Assembly: GCA_964472195.1 (NCBI GenBank)
Contig: CAYYJH010000041.1
Coordinates: forward strand, 1 to 24,431
Origin: BS750m-G4 sp964472195
Lineage (GTDB): Bacteria; Bacteroidota; Ignavibacteria; Tepidaquicellales; Tepidaquicellaceae
Direction of reading: 5' to 3'
Length of the DNA: 24,431 bases
Positions 1 to 7,881 of this stretch are shown piece after piece (within the stretch, counting starts at the first letter, position 1; every line of letters starts with the position of its first letter). The notes below the pieces were generated by a model that was not told the DNA's origin, searched no databases, and was given only the letters and a program-made list of their open reading frames with translations. Position numbers and translations under genes: made by a program.

Positions 1-1100
1 TCAACAACAAACCAGTTCGCATAGTCATCGTTGTTATCGGGTCCGTTATATCTCGCAACCCACTGCTGAACACCCCCGGAGTTATATTTTACTGTGCAGT
101 AATCATCATAGGTCCCGTTTCCAAAACTATTCCCTGTAATCAGTACGTTTCTCTGGTAATCTAATATGATAGAATATGCATTATCGACACCGTTTCCTGG
201 ACCGTTGTACCTCCTCACCCACTGCTCGACACCGTTTGAGTTATATTTTATCGTGCAGTAATCTGCAAGAGAGCTCACACCTTTGCTGAATCCAACTATA
301 TAAACGTTGTTACTTCCATCTGTTACACACGAAATTGATTCGTCTATTCCATTCGCAGGTCCGTTATAATCTCTTGTCCAAACGGTATCGCCGCTTGCAT
401 TGTATTTGATAGTGTAATAATCAAGGTCTGTTGCTGCTCTTGTAGTGGAACCTGTTACAAGAATGAAACCATCTTTATCGATCGTTATACAATTACCGAA
501 GTCGTCATTGTTATCGGGTCCGTCATATCTTTCCGCCCACTGTTGCACACCGTTTTTGCTATATTTTATCGTGCAAAAATCTGCCATCGAACCTGCTCCT
601 GTACTGTACCCCGTAACATAAACATTTCCCGAATCGTCAATTGCAACAGAATATATTTCATCGTCAGCATTACCGGGTCCGGTATACCTTGCAATCCACT
701 GCTGAACACCGTTAGTATTATATTTGATAATGCAATAATCGAAACCGGTACCGCTGCCAGTACTCGCACCGCTGACATATACGTTCGCAGAATCGTCGAG
801 CTTTATCATATATGCTTCATCGTGCCCATTACCCGGTCCGTTGTATCTTCTGGTCCACAAAGTATCACCGCTTGAATTATATTTTATTGTGAAATAATCT
901 AAACCTGTTCCATTTCCTTCGCTTGTTCCCGTTACGTATATGTTTCCTGCTGTATCAACTGCCATGTTAGTCGCTTCATCATAATCATCAGCTGGACCGT
1001 TGTATCTTGCCACCCAGTCCTGGTTTACCTGTGCAAACGAACTTTCGATTGCTGTGGAAAGAAATATTATTACCAATAGATATTTTATTCTGTTCACCAT
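1..1100 (-). CDS. Secreted SBBP (beta-propeller) repeat protein, 3' end beyond window
   Basis: I translated this open frame by hand from ATG at 1100 down to the window edge: about 366 codons without a stop. Residues 1-24 form a signal peptide (hydrophobic LLVIIFLSTAI core, ending near SSFAQ). The rest is six full repeats and part of a seventh. Each repeat is 53 residues (159 bp): it starts with RYNGP, has a central D..GN.YVTG.S segment, then DY.TIKYN..G..QW. This matches the SBBP repeat family (PF06739), thought to form beta-propellers in exported proteins of Bacteroidota relatives. The C-terminus is missing, so a T9SS sorting tail is expected but not seen. A TATGTTTG -7 box lies upstream (1142-1149). 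No enzyme motif is visible; an adhesion or surface-display role is only inference. Confidence 0.9.
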   Translation of the reverse strand, partial: MVNRIKYLLVIIFLSTAIESSFAQVNQDWVARYNGPADDYDEATNMAVDTAGNIYVTGTSEGNGTGLDYFTIKYNSSGDTLWTRRYNGPGNGHDEAYMIKLDDSANVYVSGASTGSGTGFDYCIIKYNTNGVQQWIARYTGPGNADDEIYSVAIDDSGNVYVTGYSTGAGSMADFCTIKYSKNGVQQWAERYDGPDNNDDFGNCITIDKDGFILVTGSTTRAATDLDYYTIKYNASGDTVWTRDYNGPANGIDESISCVTDGSNNVYIVGFSKGVSSLADYCTIKYNSNGVEQWVRRYNGPGNGVDNAYSIILDYQRNVLITGNSFGNGTYDDYCTVKYNSGGVQQWVARYNGPDNNDDYANWFVV

Positions 1101-1141
1101 AATTACTGATTTTTTAATTTTTATAAGATTTTAAGAATATT

Positions 1142-1149
1142 CAAACATA
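1142..1149 (-). promoter_or_regulatory. Bacteroidota-type -7 promoter box
   Basis: On the minus strand this reads TATGTTTG, a full match to TAnnTTTG. It lies 41 bp upstream of the ATG of the SBBP repeat gene, giving a 5' leader of about 35 nt. No convincing -33 TTG/TTTG is visible upstream; that side is only AT-rich. Confidence 0.5.
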
Positions 1150-1350
1150 TCGGAAAAAATTTAATTAAATTTAATATTACAGATATATCGAGAATCTCCT
1201 TCCCCCTCAGGCTCTAATTGCTGAAAATGATTTAATCGGAACACCTCCGAAAGGAAATTCCCATGTTTTCTTTCACAAATATAAATTTTATTATACTCCT
1301 TTTGCAAAAATTTTATTAAATTATAATACAGAATTTTGTTTTAAATATAA

Positions 1351-1437
1351 GAGGGCGAAGTCAATCCTGAAAAGGATTAATTCTTTATTAAGAACCTTCC
1401 ACGGTTTTATTGAAGAAAACTTCTGCCCTCTTTTTTT
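1351..1437 (+). ncRNA. Candidate structured small RNA ending in a terminator-like U tract
   Basis: The outer stem pairs GAGGGC (1351-1356) with GCCCTC (1425-1430), and continues with GAAGT (1357-1361) against ACTTC (1419-1423) across one bulged base. Inside are a perfect 6-bp helix capped by a GAAA tetraloop (1363-1378), a 5-bp hairpin TTCTT/AAGAA (1381-1394) and a possible third, GTTTT/AAAAC (1404-1420). The third competes with the end of the outer stem. Seven T residues (1431-1437) follow directly on the plus strand. No plus-strand gene precedes it, so it is not a simple gene terminator. A TATAAT lies at 1322-1327 without a well-spaced -35. It matches no RNA family I know. Confidence 0.4.
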
Positions 1438-1525
1438 CATCTCTGCATACCTCCTGTCCAACAGAGTTGATTAATTTTAAATTTTTCCTAAAAAAACTTA
1501 GAAAATTGTTTATTTATTTTTTCAT

Positions 1526-1560
1526 AAAAAAACCCTCTCACAGATTACTGAAAGAGGGTT
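1526..1560 (-). terminator. Intrinsic terminator, minus strand
   Basis: On the minus strand, AACCCTCT (1560-1553) pairs perfectly with AGAGGGTT (1538-1531) across a 14-nt loop, and the second arm runs into seven T residues. It probably ends the transcript of the hydrolase gene at 1939-3948, whose stop lies about 380 bases upstream across the assembly gap. Confidence 0.7.
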
Positions 1561-1664
1561 AATGATTCCGTATTCAAATTTTTGAAAAGAAGTATTTGAA
1601 TTAATTCTAAACCTAATATTCCTGCTATTTTTCAAAACACGAATTTAGAAATTGTATTTAATAT

Positions 1665-1719
1665 TTATATCATTTCACTATTTTCCAAAGTTATTTTAAT
1701 GTTTTCTTTTACCCTATGC
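1665..1719. repeat. 55-bp sequence flanking the gap, left copy
   Basis: These 55 bases, starting TTATATCATTTC and ending CCCTATGC, are identical to 1820-1874 on the other side of the N run. An exact match ending precisely at both gap borders indicates overlapping contig ends rather than a biological repeat. Confidence 0.9.
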
Positions 1720-1819
1720 NNNNNNNNNNNNNNNNNNNNNNNNNNNNNNNNNNNNNNNNNNNNNNNNNNNNNNNNNNNNNNNNNNNNNNNNNNNNNNNNN
1801 NNNNNNNNNNNNNNNNNNN
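1720..1819. other. Assembly gap, exactly 100 N
   Basis: One hundred N in a row, the conventional length for a gap of unknown size. Both borders carry the same 55 bases, so the true gap may be zero, or may be a collapsed repeat. No gene is interrupted: the hydrolase stop is at 1939 and the terminator is at 1526-1560. Confidence 0.97.
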
Positions 1820-1874
1820 TTATATCATTTCACTATTTTCCAAAGTTATTTTAATGTTTTCTTTTACCCTATGC
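1820..1874. repeat. 55-bp sequence flanking the gap, right copy
   Basis: Identical to 1665-1719. Together they suggest that two contigs sharing one terminal k-mer were joined with a filler gap. Confidence 0.9.
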
Positions 1875-1938
1875 TAATATTCTCAAAACATCAATTAAAT
1901 TTAATTTTTCAATATCGATAAGAAACAATAATACTAGA

Positions 1939-3948
1939 TCATTTTATCAATATCATTCTTTTTACTTCAGAGAAATCACCTGCTGTTAATTTATAGAAAT
2001 AAACTCCGGTTGCGAAACTGCTTGCATCCCATGTAACACTATGAGAACCAGCTGTCATATTTTGATTCAATAATTTTGCAACTTCGCTTCCAGTTATATC
2101 ATAAATCTTAAAAGTTACCAAGCCAGAATAATTTTGAGGTAATTCAAATTTAATATTTGTAACCGGGTTAAATGGGTTTGGATAATTCTGATGAAGAACG
2201 GGTGAATTATTTTTATTACTCACGATTTGGTTATCGGGCAAGAATCCTCTAACCGGTAATTCTATATATGTATTTTTCAATCTCATATAGTTACGGCTAT
2301 TTTTCATCACGGGTAAAACATGTGGATTGGTCTCAAGGAAATCAAAATCATCCGGTGTGGTATCAAGATTAGTAACAATAATCCGTAACTTGCTTCCTGC
2401 TGAAAATTGATGCGCAAATGCTAATCCTTCTATTACTGTATTCTTCCATGTTTGCTGTTTATAATATCTATCAGTATAATTAATCCTGTTAATAAAATTA
2501 ACGGTATTATCCGCTTTCACTTCGAACAATTGAAAATTGAACTGGCAGATGTTAGCAGTAGAATAATAATTCAAATGCATTTTAGGTGTCCCGATAATTT
2601 GTATTTCATTAGCAAAAGGCTGTGTATCGAATATCAATTGACGCTTCTTAAAATTATTATTGAATCGAGAACCTTTAAATTCATCGTACACAGCAGATTG
2701 TAATGAATAATTTCTCCTTACCCTGTTTACTAATCTCTTGTATGAATAATTACTGTTAACAGGTCTAAGTTTGAGTTTATTTTTTTTATGAAAATAAAGA
2801 TTTACATTTGAAATACCCAGTGGAGGCCATACTTCCGAGCTGTCATGAATGAAAGACCACATACCGTTATCTGTTCTTGGATAAGTCGTCATTGCGTAAT
2901 GATATTTAGGTCTTGTGTTAATACCATTATCAATACCCCAGATATAATAAAAAAACCATTCGTTAAAGAAATTCATGTGCCATTGGTTCTCAGTATAAGA
3001 AGTATCTCCTCCATGCCCCATCACAGCACCAAGATAAACACGGTGTGGAAACTGAATTATCGGGAGTGACTCTATAGTATTCTTCGCATTAAAGAAAAAG
3101 TCCTGCCAGGAATTTTCTACCAGTATAGGAACCTGGCAATTCCCAACTTTATCAAGAAAATCTCTGCCAAGAGGCATATAGTACGCAAGGCTGTCCCATT
3201 TATCCGACTTCACACCCGATGCATAAATCCAATCTGACATTCTATCAACAGTAGGTGTATACCTGACCGAATCCGGTGTGTATTCGACAGACCACAAAAG
3301 TGTCATTTTAACACAGCCGTTTTCCATCCAACTGCTTGCAAAATTGGGAGAAGATAATGCTGAAATCATAGAGTTAACTTGCATTCCATTACAAGCTGCC
3401 ATGTATGGTAATGTTCCACCCTGTGAACCACCCATAATTGCAATCTTGGTTGGATCCAAACCTACAACATCATTTTTAACATAATTCACAAATTCCATCA
3501 AGTCTTCAGCTTCGACCATACTTATCAGATTCGATAATCCTTCTGAATTACCCTGCCCCCTAACGCTGTATGTATAAACAACATAATTATATTGAGCTTG
3601 GGCAAATGCAAAATGTTCTAAAGTTTCTTTCCTGTCACCGTATCCATGAACCATAATCACGACCGGATAACCATCAGGCAAATATGGATTGGGAACATTT
3701 GGATAAAACTTTGAGCAATCCATTTTGATTCCATCCCTCAGAGTTAAAAGAAAATCCTCTTTAATTACTATATAAGGATCGTCTGATTGTGGGATAGGTG
3801 ATGGTAATAACTTAAACTGATATCTATCAATCGGACCTTTTGGTCTGTTTTGTGCGTGTAAATCGACCGAAGATAAAAGAAGTACAAGTATCAAGAATTG
3901 CGAAACAATAAAAGCATAGCTTTTTAAAAACTTGAAGTAATTTAACAT
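1939..3948 (-). CDS. Secreted S15/CocE-type alpha/beta hydrolase with T9SS sorting domain
   Basis: The 669-residue product is a serine hydrolase of the X-Pro dipeptidyl-peptidase (S15)/CocE group. It has a signal peptide (residues 1-33, ending LHAQ) and an alpha/beta hydrolase core with oxyanion region VIMVHGYGD (H101). The nucleophile motif is GGSQGG (Ser175), the likely acid is Asp283 in NSWQDFF, and the likely base is His312 in GHGGD. From about 390 to 585 is a beta-rich domain like PF08530. The last ~80 residues are a type A T9SS sorting domain (QNYPNPFNPVTN... GVYFYKL...), so the enzyme is probably exported across the outer membrane and released or anchored there. Substrate (peptide or ester) cannot be told from sequence. 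The gene stands alone between two hairpins. Confidence 0.9.
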   Translation of the reverse strand: MLNYFKFLKSYAFIVSQFLILVLLLSSVDLHAQNRPKGPIDRYQFKLLPSPIPQSDDPYIVIKEDFLLTLRDGIKMDCSKFYPNVPNPYLPDGYPVVIMVHGYGDRKETLEHFAFAQAQYNYVVYTYSVRGQGNSEGLSNLISMVEAEDLMEFVNYVKNDVVGLDPTKIAIMGGSQGGTLPYMAACNGMQVNSMISALSSPNFASSWMENGCVKMTLLWSVEYTPDSVRYTPTVDRMSDWIYASGVKSDKWDSLAYYMPLGRDFLDKVGNCQVPILVENSWQDFFFNAKNTIESLPIIQFPHRVYLGAVMGHGGDTSYTENQWHMNFFNEWFFYYIWGIDNGINTRPKYHYAMTTYPRTDNGMWSFIHDSSEVWPPLGISNVNLYFHKKNKLKLRPVNSNYSYKRLVNRVRRNYSLQSAVYDEFKGSRFNNNFKKRQLIFDTQPFANEIQIIGTPKMHLNYYSTANICQFNFQLFEVKADNTVNFINRINYTDRYYKQQTWKNTVIEGLAFAHQFSAGSKLRIIVTNLDTTPDDFDFLETNPHVLPVMKNSRNYMRLKNTYIELPVRGFLPDNQIVSNKNNSPVLHQNYPNPFNPVTNIKFELPQNYSGLVTFKIYDITGSEVAKLLNQNMTAGSHSVTWDASSFATGVYFYKLTAGDFSEVKRMILIK

Positions 3949-4006
3949 TGTTGGTAAGTTTATTTTAATTAATATTTTTTCTCTAAAATTTTCTTATAAA
4001 ATGGAA

Positions 4007-4037
4007 TAAGTTTGCAGACATTTTGTCTGCAAACTTA
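4007..4037 (-). terminator. 14-bp perfect hairpin after the split glycosyltransferase locus
   Basis: TAAGTTTGCAGACA (4007-4020) pairs perfectly with TGTCTGCAAACTTA (4024-4037) around a 3-nt loop. It lies 25 nt beyond the stop of the gene ending at 4063, so it probably ends that transcript. The U tract on the minus strand is weak (ATTCCATTTT). The hairpin could instead protect the 3' end or act in both directions. Confidence 0.55.
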
Positions 4038-4062
4038 ATTATACATCATTATTTAAATTCTT

Positions 4063-6873
4063 TTAATAGTGGTCTGTTGAATCCCAAACTACTTTCTTTT
4101 TATTTGTATTATATACCTTGAAAGCCCTGGCTGTCGCAAAGATATTTATTATGTTATCGAACGGAAGCCTTACAATGCTAAGCATTGCGTATTTGAATCC
4201 ATACCAATTATAAGTGAAAGCAAAACGATGAAATATCCTGCTAACCATGAAGAAGAATGTTGCAAGCATCAGATACCACAAAACAGAACTCTTCTCGACG
4301 ACGGGTAAGGCAAATTGGAAATTAAATGTTATGCTTAGAAGATAAATTACAAAATAAGCAAATACTATGTTAGACAACAATATTCCTAAAGCACTAACGA
4401 TAGATTTTCTATCCCTCAGCAAGAAATATTTTGTTTTTAATGAACCTTTCCATTTATGAATCTTCCAATTCTGGAATGCAATTCCTGCAATCCATCTTGA
4501 TCTCTGTTTTACAGCACCCCAGAATGTATTCGGGAAATATTCCGCTGTTGCAATCCTGGAAGTTTCACCTTTCGCATCAGTAGTCATGTTTACAAAAGCT
4601 GTCTTGAAACCTAATTTATAAAACCTTAATCCGAGTTCATAGTCTTCTGTGAGATTTGAATCGTTAAAAATCTGAACTTTTCTCTTTTTCTTAAGGTCAA
4701 TTTCATTATCTTTAGTTTTTTTAACTTCCAGTTCGGGTTCAGTTGCCGGAGGCTGCATGAATAAAGTGTCGGGTTTTTCAACTTCGACTGTCTTTGTTTC
4801 TTCAACCACTTCTTCTGTAATTTCTTCCTTAAGTGTTTCCTTTAGTTCTGGTTCTGGTTCTTCTTCCTCAACTATCTTAAGTTCCGGCTCTTCTTCTAAA
4901 ACTTCTTGTTTTACACTCGATTCATATATCATTTTTATTTCTTCATCAATCTTCTTAAGTCTCTCCTCTGTAGTTTCAATATGAACGTCTTCTTTGGTTT
5001 CTTTGGGAAGCTCAACTTTAACTTCTTCTTCCTTTGCAGGAGCTTCGAGTAATTCTTCTTCAACTTTTTCATCAATTACCGGAGTTTCAATCTTTTCTTC
5101 CTTAATTTCTTCTTCAGCTACCGGAGCTTCAATCTTTTCTTCCTTAATTTCTTCTTCAACTACCGGGGTTTCGATCTTTTCTTCTATTATTTCTTCTTCT
5201 GCGATCTTTGATTCTAATTCTTCTTCATCGTACAGTAATTTATAGTGGTCTTCTATCTCTTTTACCTTCTCATCAATCTCCTCACTTCTTTTTTTAAATT
5301 CCTGGCTCTCTAATACCTTTTCGGTTTCATCTAAAACTATTTCTTCTTTTGCCTTGTCTTCAATTTCTCGTTCTACCTCTTTATCTTCAGGAATTGTTGA
5401 TTCGCCCTCAGAATAAACGGGTCTTATATCAACATCCTTCAATTTTGATTCAATATCCTTTTCCGTTTCTTTAACTATGTCTGCATCTAATAACTGGTTA
5501 TAGAATGTATCAAATAACTTTTTATATATATCACCTTTATCACTTGATTCAGCTTTTTCTTTATCTACTTCCTCAAAAGTATCATCTATCTTTTTAATTT
5601 CATCTCTATCTTCTTCTTCCGAAGCTTGCGAACTAATGATTTCTTCCGGTAATTCATCAATCTCTTTAACTTCTGTTTTCAATTCATCTTCAGTTTCTAA
5701 AGGCTTTTCATATAATTCTTTTAATCTCTGGTCAATTTGTGTTAATTTTTCATAAAGTGCATTTGTATTAGATTCTTTTTCAACAGCTTTTTCCTCTAAC
5801 TCTTGAGTTTCTTCAGACGTTTGCTCAGGTTCATCATGAAGCTGCTCAAGTCTTTTATCAATTTCGGTTAATTTATTCAACAACTTGTCAGATTTATCTA
5901 ATTGTTCAGTTTTATCTTTTTCTTCTTCTGTAACTTTTTGATCTGCATCCTCTTTTGGAAGATCATATAATTCTCCAATTTTTTCATCAATCTGAAGAAG
6001 TTTATCATAGATCTTATCTGTTCTTTCGTATATTTCATCTGGTTCATGATTTATCATTTTAATCTCATCATCAACCTTCTTTAATTTATCACCGACAGAT
6101 TCTTCAACCGAATCGTCTTCTGAAGAAATTCCAGCTTTTTGTGTCCTCTTATCATAAAGCATTTTGATTCTTTCTTCAATTTCATTGATCTTATTATCAA
6201 CAAAATTATTACCATTGCCATTATCATCCCCAGATGAATCTTCAAGACTTATAGACTCGATATCGTTAATTAATTTTTCTGTATCATCTACTCTATGCTG
6301 TACTCCAAGCTTATATCGAATATCTTCGTCTTTTTCAATTTCTTCTCCCATCCCAGAATCATAATATGACTGAATATATTTTTCCTCACTTTTCTTATCT
6401 GTACTTTGATATTTAGTAACACCTTTTCTTTCAGCGTTTTTCAACAAATGAAAATTTGCATCCAACAACTGCTCATAAAAAGAATTATACATATCATCGT
6501 AAAGATCCTCTTCGATTAATAATTCTCTGAAGAAAGATAGTGTATCTTCTTTAGGAATTGTGTCTCCGTATTGCAAGTTAAGAAATTTTTGGAAGCTCTT
6601 TCTATCCGAAATCTCGACAGCTAATTCTTTGTTTGTCAATTCATATATGGTTTGAAGGACGAAACATTTTACGATTGATTCGAGATTATAATCTTTACTC
6701 GTTCCTATTAAAGAATCTGATATTCTTTCTTTAATTGGTGTAACTACCTTATCCCAATTTATTGTATCGTTGATCTTATCAAGAACAGTAGTGTTATTAC
6801 CCTTAGCTTGTTTTCTTATAATCTCAATAAGAGTATCTGTGATTGGGGGATTTGAAATTTTTGTGTTAGTCAT
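4063..6873 (-). CDS. DUF772-like domain + acidic coiled-coil repeats + C-terminal half of NfrB-like glycosyltransferase
   Basis: This 936-residue protein has three unlike parts. Residues ~30-140 look like the N-terminal domain of IS5-family transposases (DUF772, PF05598): KCFVLQTIYELTNKELAVEI, then SDRKSFQKFLNL and IPKEDTLSFFRELL. No DDE catalytic part follows. Residues ~145-734 are Glu/Lys-rich coiled coil with recurring IDxRIKxLY-type units (near 231, 294, 337, 380, 642), a second FYNQLLDA (457-464) echoing FYEQLLDA (132-139), and four 14-residue repeats at 565-620. Residues 735-936 are the second half of an NfrB-like GT2 enzyme: TED (742-744), QRSRW (790-794) and membrane segments near 825-848 and 863-878. 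The first half, with the nucleotide-sugar motifs, is the separate gene 60 bp upstream. The MshEN domain of E. coli NfrB is absent. It may be a reassembling partner, or a wrecked gene kept in frame. Confidence 0.85.
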   Translation of the reverse strand: MTNTKISNPPITDTLIEIIRKQAKGNNTTVLDKINDTINWDKVVTPIKERISDSLIGTSKDYNLESIVKCFVLQTIYELTNKELAVEISDRKSFQKFLNLQYGDTIPKEDTLSFFRELLIEEDLYDDMYNSFYEQLLDANFHLLKNAERKGVTKYQSTDKKSEEKYIQSYYDSGMGEEIEKDEDIRYKLGVQHRVDDTEKLINDIESISLEDSSGDDNGNGNNFVDNKINEIEERIKMLYDKRTQKAGISSEDDSVEESVGDKLKKVDDEIKMINHEPDEIYERTDKIYDKLLQIDEKIGELYDLPKEDADQKVTEEEKDKTEQLDKSDKLLNKLTEIDKRLEQLHDEPEQTSEETQELEEKAVEKESNTNALYEKLTQIDQRLKELYEKPLETEDELKTEVKEIDELPEEIISSQASEEEDRDEIKKIDDTFEEVDKEKAESSDKGDIYKKLFDTFYNQLLDADIVKETEKDIESKLKDVDIRPVYSEGESTIPEDKEVEREIEDKAKEEIVLDETEKVLESQEFKKRSEEIDEKVKEIEDHYKLLYDEEELESKIAEEEIIEEKIETPVVEEEIKEEKIEAPVAEEEIKEEKIETPVIDEKVEEELLEAPAKEEEVKVELPKETKEDVHIETTEERLKKIDEEIKMIYESSVKQEVLEEEPELKIVEEEEPEPELKETLKEEITEEVVEETKTVEVEKPDTLFMQPPATEPELEVKKTKDNEIDLKKKRKVQIFNDSNLTEDYELGLRFYKLGFKTAFVNMTTDAKGETSRIATAEYFPNTFWGAVKQRSRWIAGIAFQNWKIHKWKGSLKTKYFLLRDRKSIVSALGILLSNIVFAYFVIYLLSITFNFQFALPVVEKSSVLWYLMLATFFFMVSRIFHRFAFTYNWYGFKYAMLSIVRLPFDNIINIFATARAFKVYNTNKKKVVWDSTDHY
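5014..5181 (-). repeat. Four 42-bp tandem repeats inside the coiled-coil gene
   Basis: These encode residues 565-620: four consecutive 14-residue units of the form EKIETPVVEEEIKE, EKIEAPVAEEEIKE, EKIETPVIDEKVEE and ELLEAPAKEEEVKV. The first two units are nearly identical in DNA as well, which indicates recent tandem duplication. Confidence 0.8.
6454..6786 (-). other. IS5-transposase-like DUF772 coding segment (domesticated or relic)
   Basis: This segment encodes residues ~30-140 of the 936-residue protein. It follows the usual DUF772 order: INWDKVV, an ICF-type helix with LQTIYELTNKEL, DRKSFQKFLNL, IPKEDTLSFFRELL and FYEQLLD. No terminal inverted repeats or DDE residues were found nearby, so this is not an active element. 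Confidence 0.6.
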
Positions 6874-6933
6874 TTTATTGTTGTTATTTAAAAACCTTTA
6901 TGCAAAAAATATTAAAATTAATTTTCATCTTAT

Positions 6934-7881
6934 TTAACTATAAACTTCTTCTTCAACTTTATCTTCGACCATCTTTTTTACGACTTCTTTAGTCTTTTTT
7001 ACTGTTTTCTTTGTATCAATATGTTCTTCTTTACTTTCAAGCAAATCATCAAACGATTTTTTCCTGGTATAAAGATTCTCTTCTTCGAGTACAACTTCTT
7101 TTTTGGGTTTTACTTCTGGCTTTGGTGCAACGAAGGTTGTTTCACCAGGTTGAATTTCTTTACTCTGTGATTCAAGATAATAGAAAGCCTTGCGATTAAA
7201 TGCCATACCTGTACCCGCAAATGGTATGAAAGAAGCTACTGATTGTCTTACGATCATATCTTTTGTATGTAATTCGGCAAATGCATCGCAATAAGTTCTG
7301 TGGAAGAATTTTCCGGCTTTGTTCTTTATAGGAATCACTGGAATCTGAATAGCATAATGACCTTTGTACATTATCATATAATTGTACAGTTTCAAAGAAT
7401 ACGGATGAATGAAATCTTCTGAATCGTGAATCAATAAGACATCAAAGTTACCGTTTAGCTTTTCATATTCATTCACACAAGCATACATGTTGTTTAAATT
7501 GTCTGCTTTTGTTGTTGGACCATCCTGCGGATTTAGACATAAAATAACCCTCTTATCTTTTCTCGCATAATCTCTAACAACTTTAACAGTTTTAAGGTCA
7601 TTCGGATAAACGGCAATAAATATTTTGTAGTTTGCATATTCAATGTTGCTTAATGCATTCCTTAAAGTTCTGCCAATAACCCTATGTTCCTGCCAGGCAC
7701 CTATCATAATTGCAATAGGTCTTTCTGGTTTCTTTTTCATTTCAGAAAAATTTGGAAGACCTTTTTTGTACTTACGCCTGCGTAACCAATACATTAGATC
7801 TAAATAAAAATCGTCAAGACCGCTTACGACAAGCATTATGGCTGTTATCCATAATAAGATGTGAAATATATCGAATATCAT
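6934..7881 (-). CDS. N-terminal half of NfrB-like family 2 glycosyltransferase
   Basis: Residues 4-22 form a membrane segment, followed by DDFYLDLMYWLRRR, the typical start of NfrB-like inner-membrane glycosyltransferases. The GT-A core carries PIAIMIGAWQEH (55-66), KAD (125-127) and HDSED (152-156, the DxD-type metal/nucleotide-sugar site). After FAGTGMAFNRKAFYYLE (about 222-238) the enzyme should run on to the TED and QxxRW motifs. Here it turns into a Lys/Glu-rich tail and stops at 315. Those motifs lie in the next gene. E. coli NfrB makes a ManNAc-containing glycan with NfrA; the sugar here is unknown. The start overlaps the stop of the upstream TPR/barrel gene as ATGA (7878-7881), so translation is probably coupled. 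Alone, this half should be inactive. Confidence 0.88.
   Translation of the reverse strand: MIFDIFHILLWITAIMLVVSGLDDFYLDLMYWLRRRKYKKGLPNFSEMKKKPERPIAIMIGAWQEHRVIGRTLRNALSNIEYANYKIFIAVYPNDLKTVKVVRDYARKDKRVILCLNPQDGPTTKADNLNNMYACVNEYEKLNGNFDVLLIHDSEDFIHPYSLKLYNYMIMYKGHYAIQIPVIPIKNKAGKFFHRTYCDAFAELHTKDMIVRQSVASFIPFAGTGMAFNRKAFYYLESQSKEIQPGETTFVAPKPEVKPKKEVVLEEENLYTRKKSFDDLLESKEEHIDTKKTVKKTKEVVKKMVEDKVEEEVYS

Noticed and set aside
543..875. 110-codon plus-strand frame
   Set aside because: It is the reverse of the SBBP repeat gene; its Ile/Cys/Arg-rich product mirrors the repeat period.
4757..5245. Ser/Thr-rich plus-strand frames
   Set aside because: They are antisense to the Glu-rich coiled coil; GAA/GAG codons read backwards give Ser/Phe-rich shadows.
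6874..6933. Frameshift joining the two glycosyltransferase half-genes
   Set aside because: The 60 bp are AT-rich with stops and no slippery site; the second half-gene starts with its own domain.
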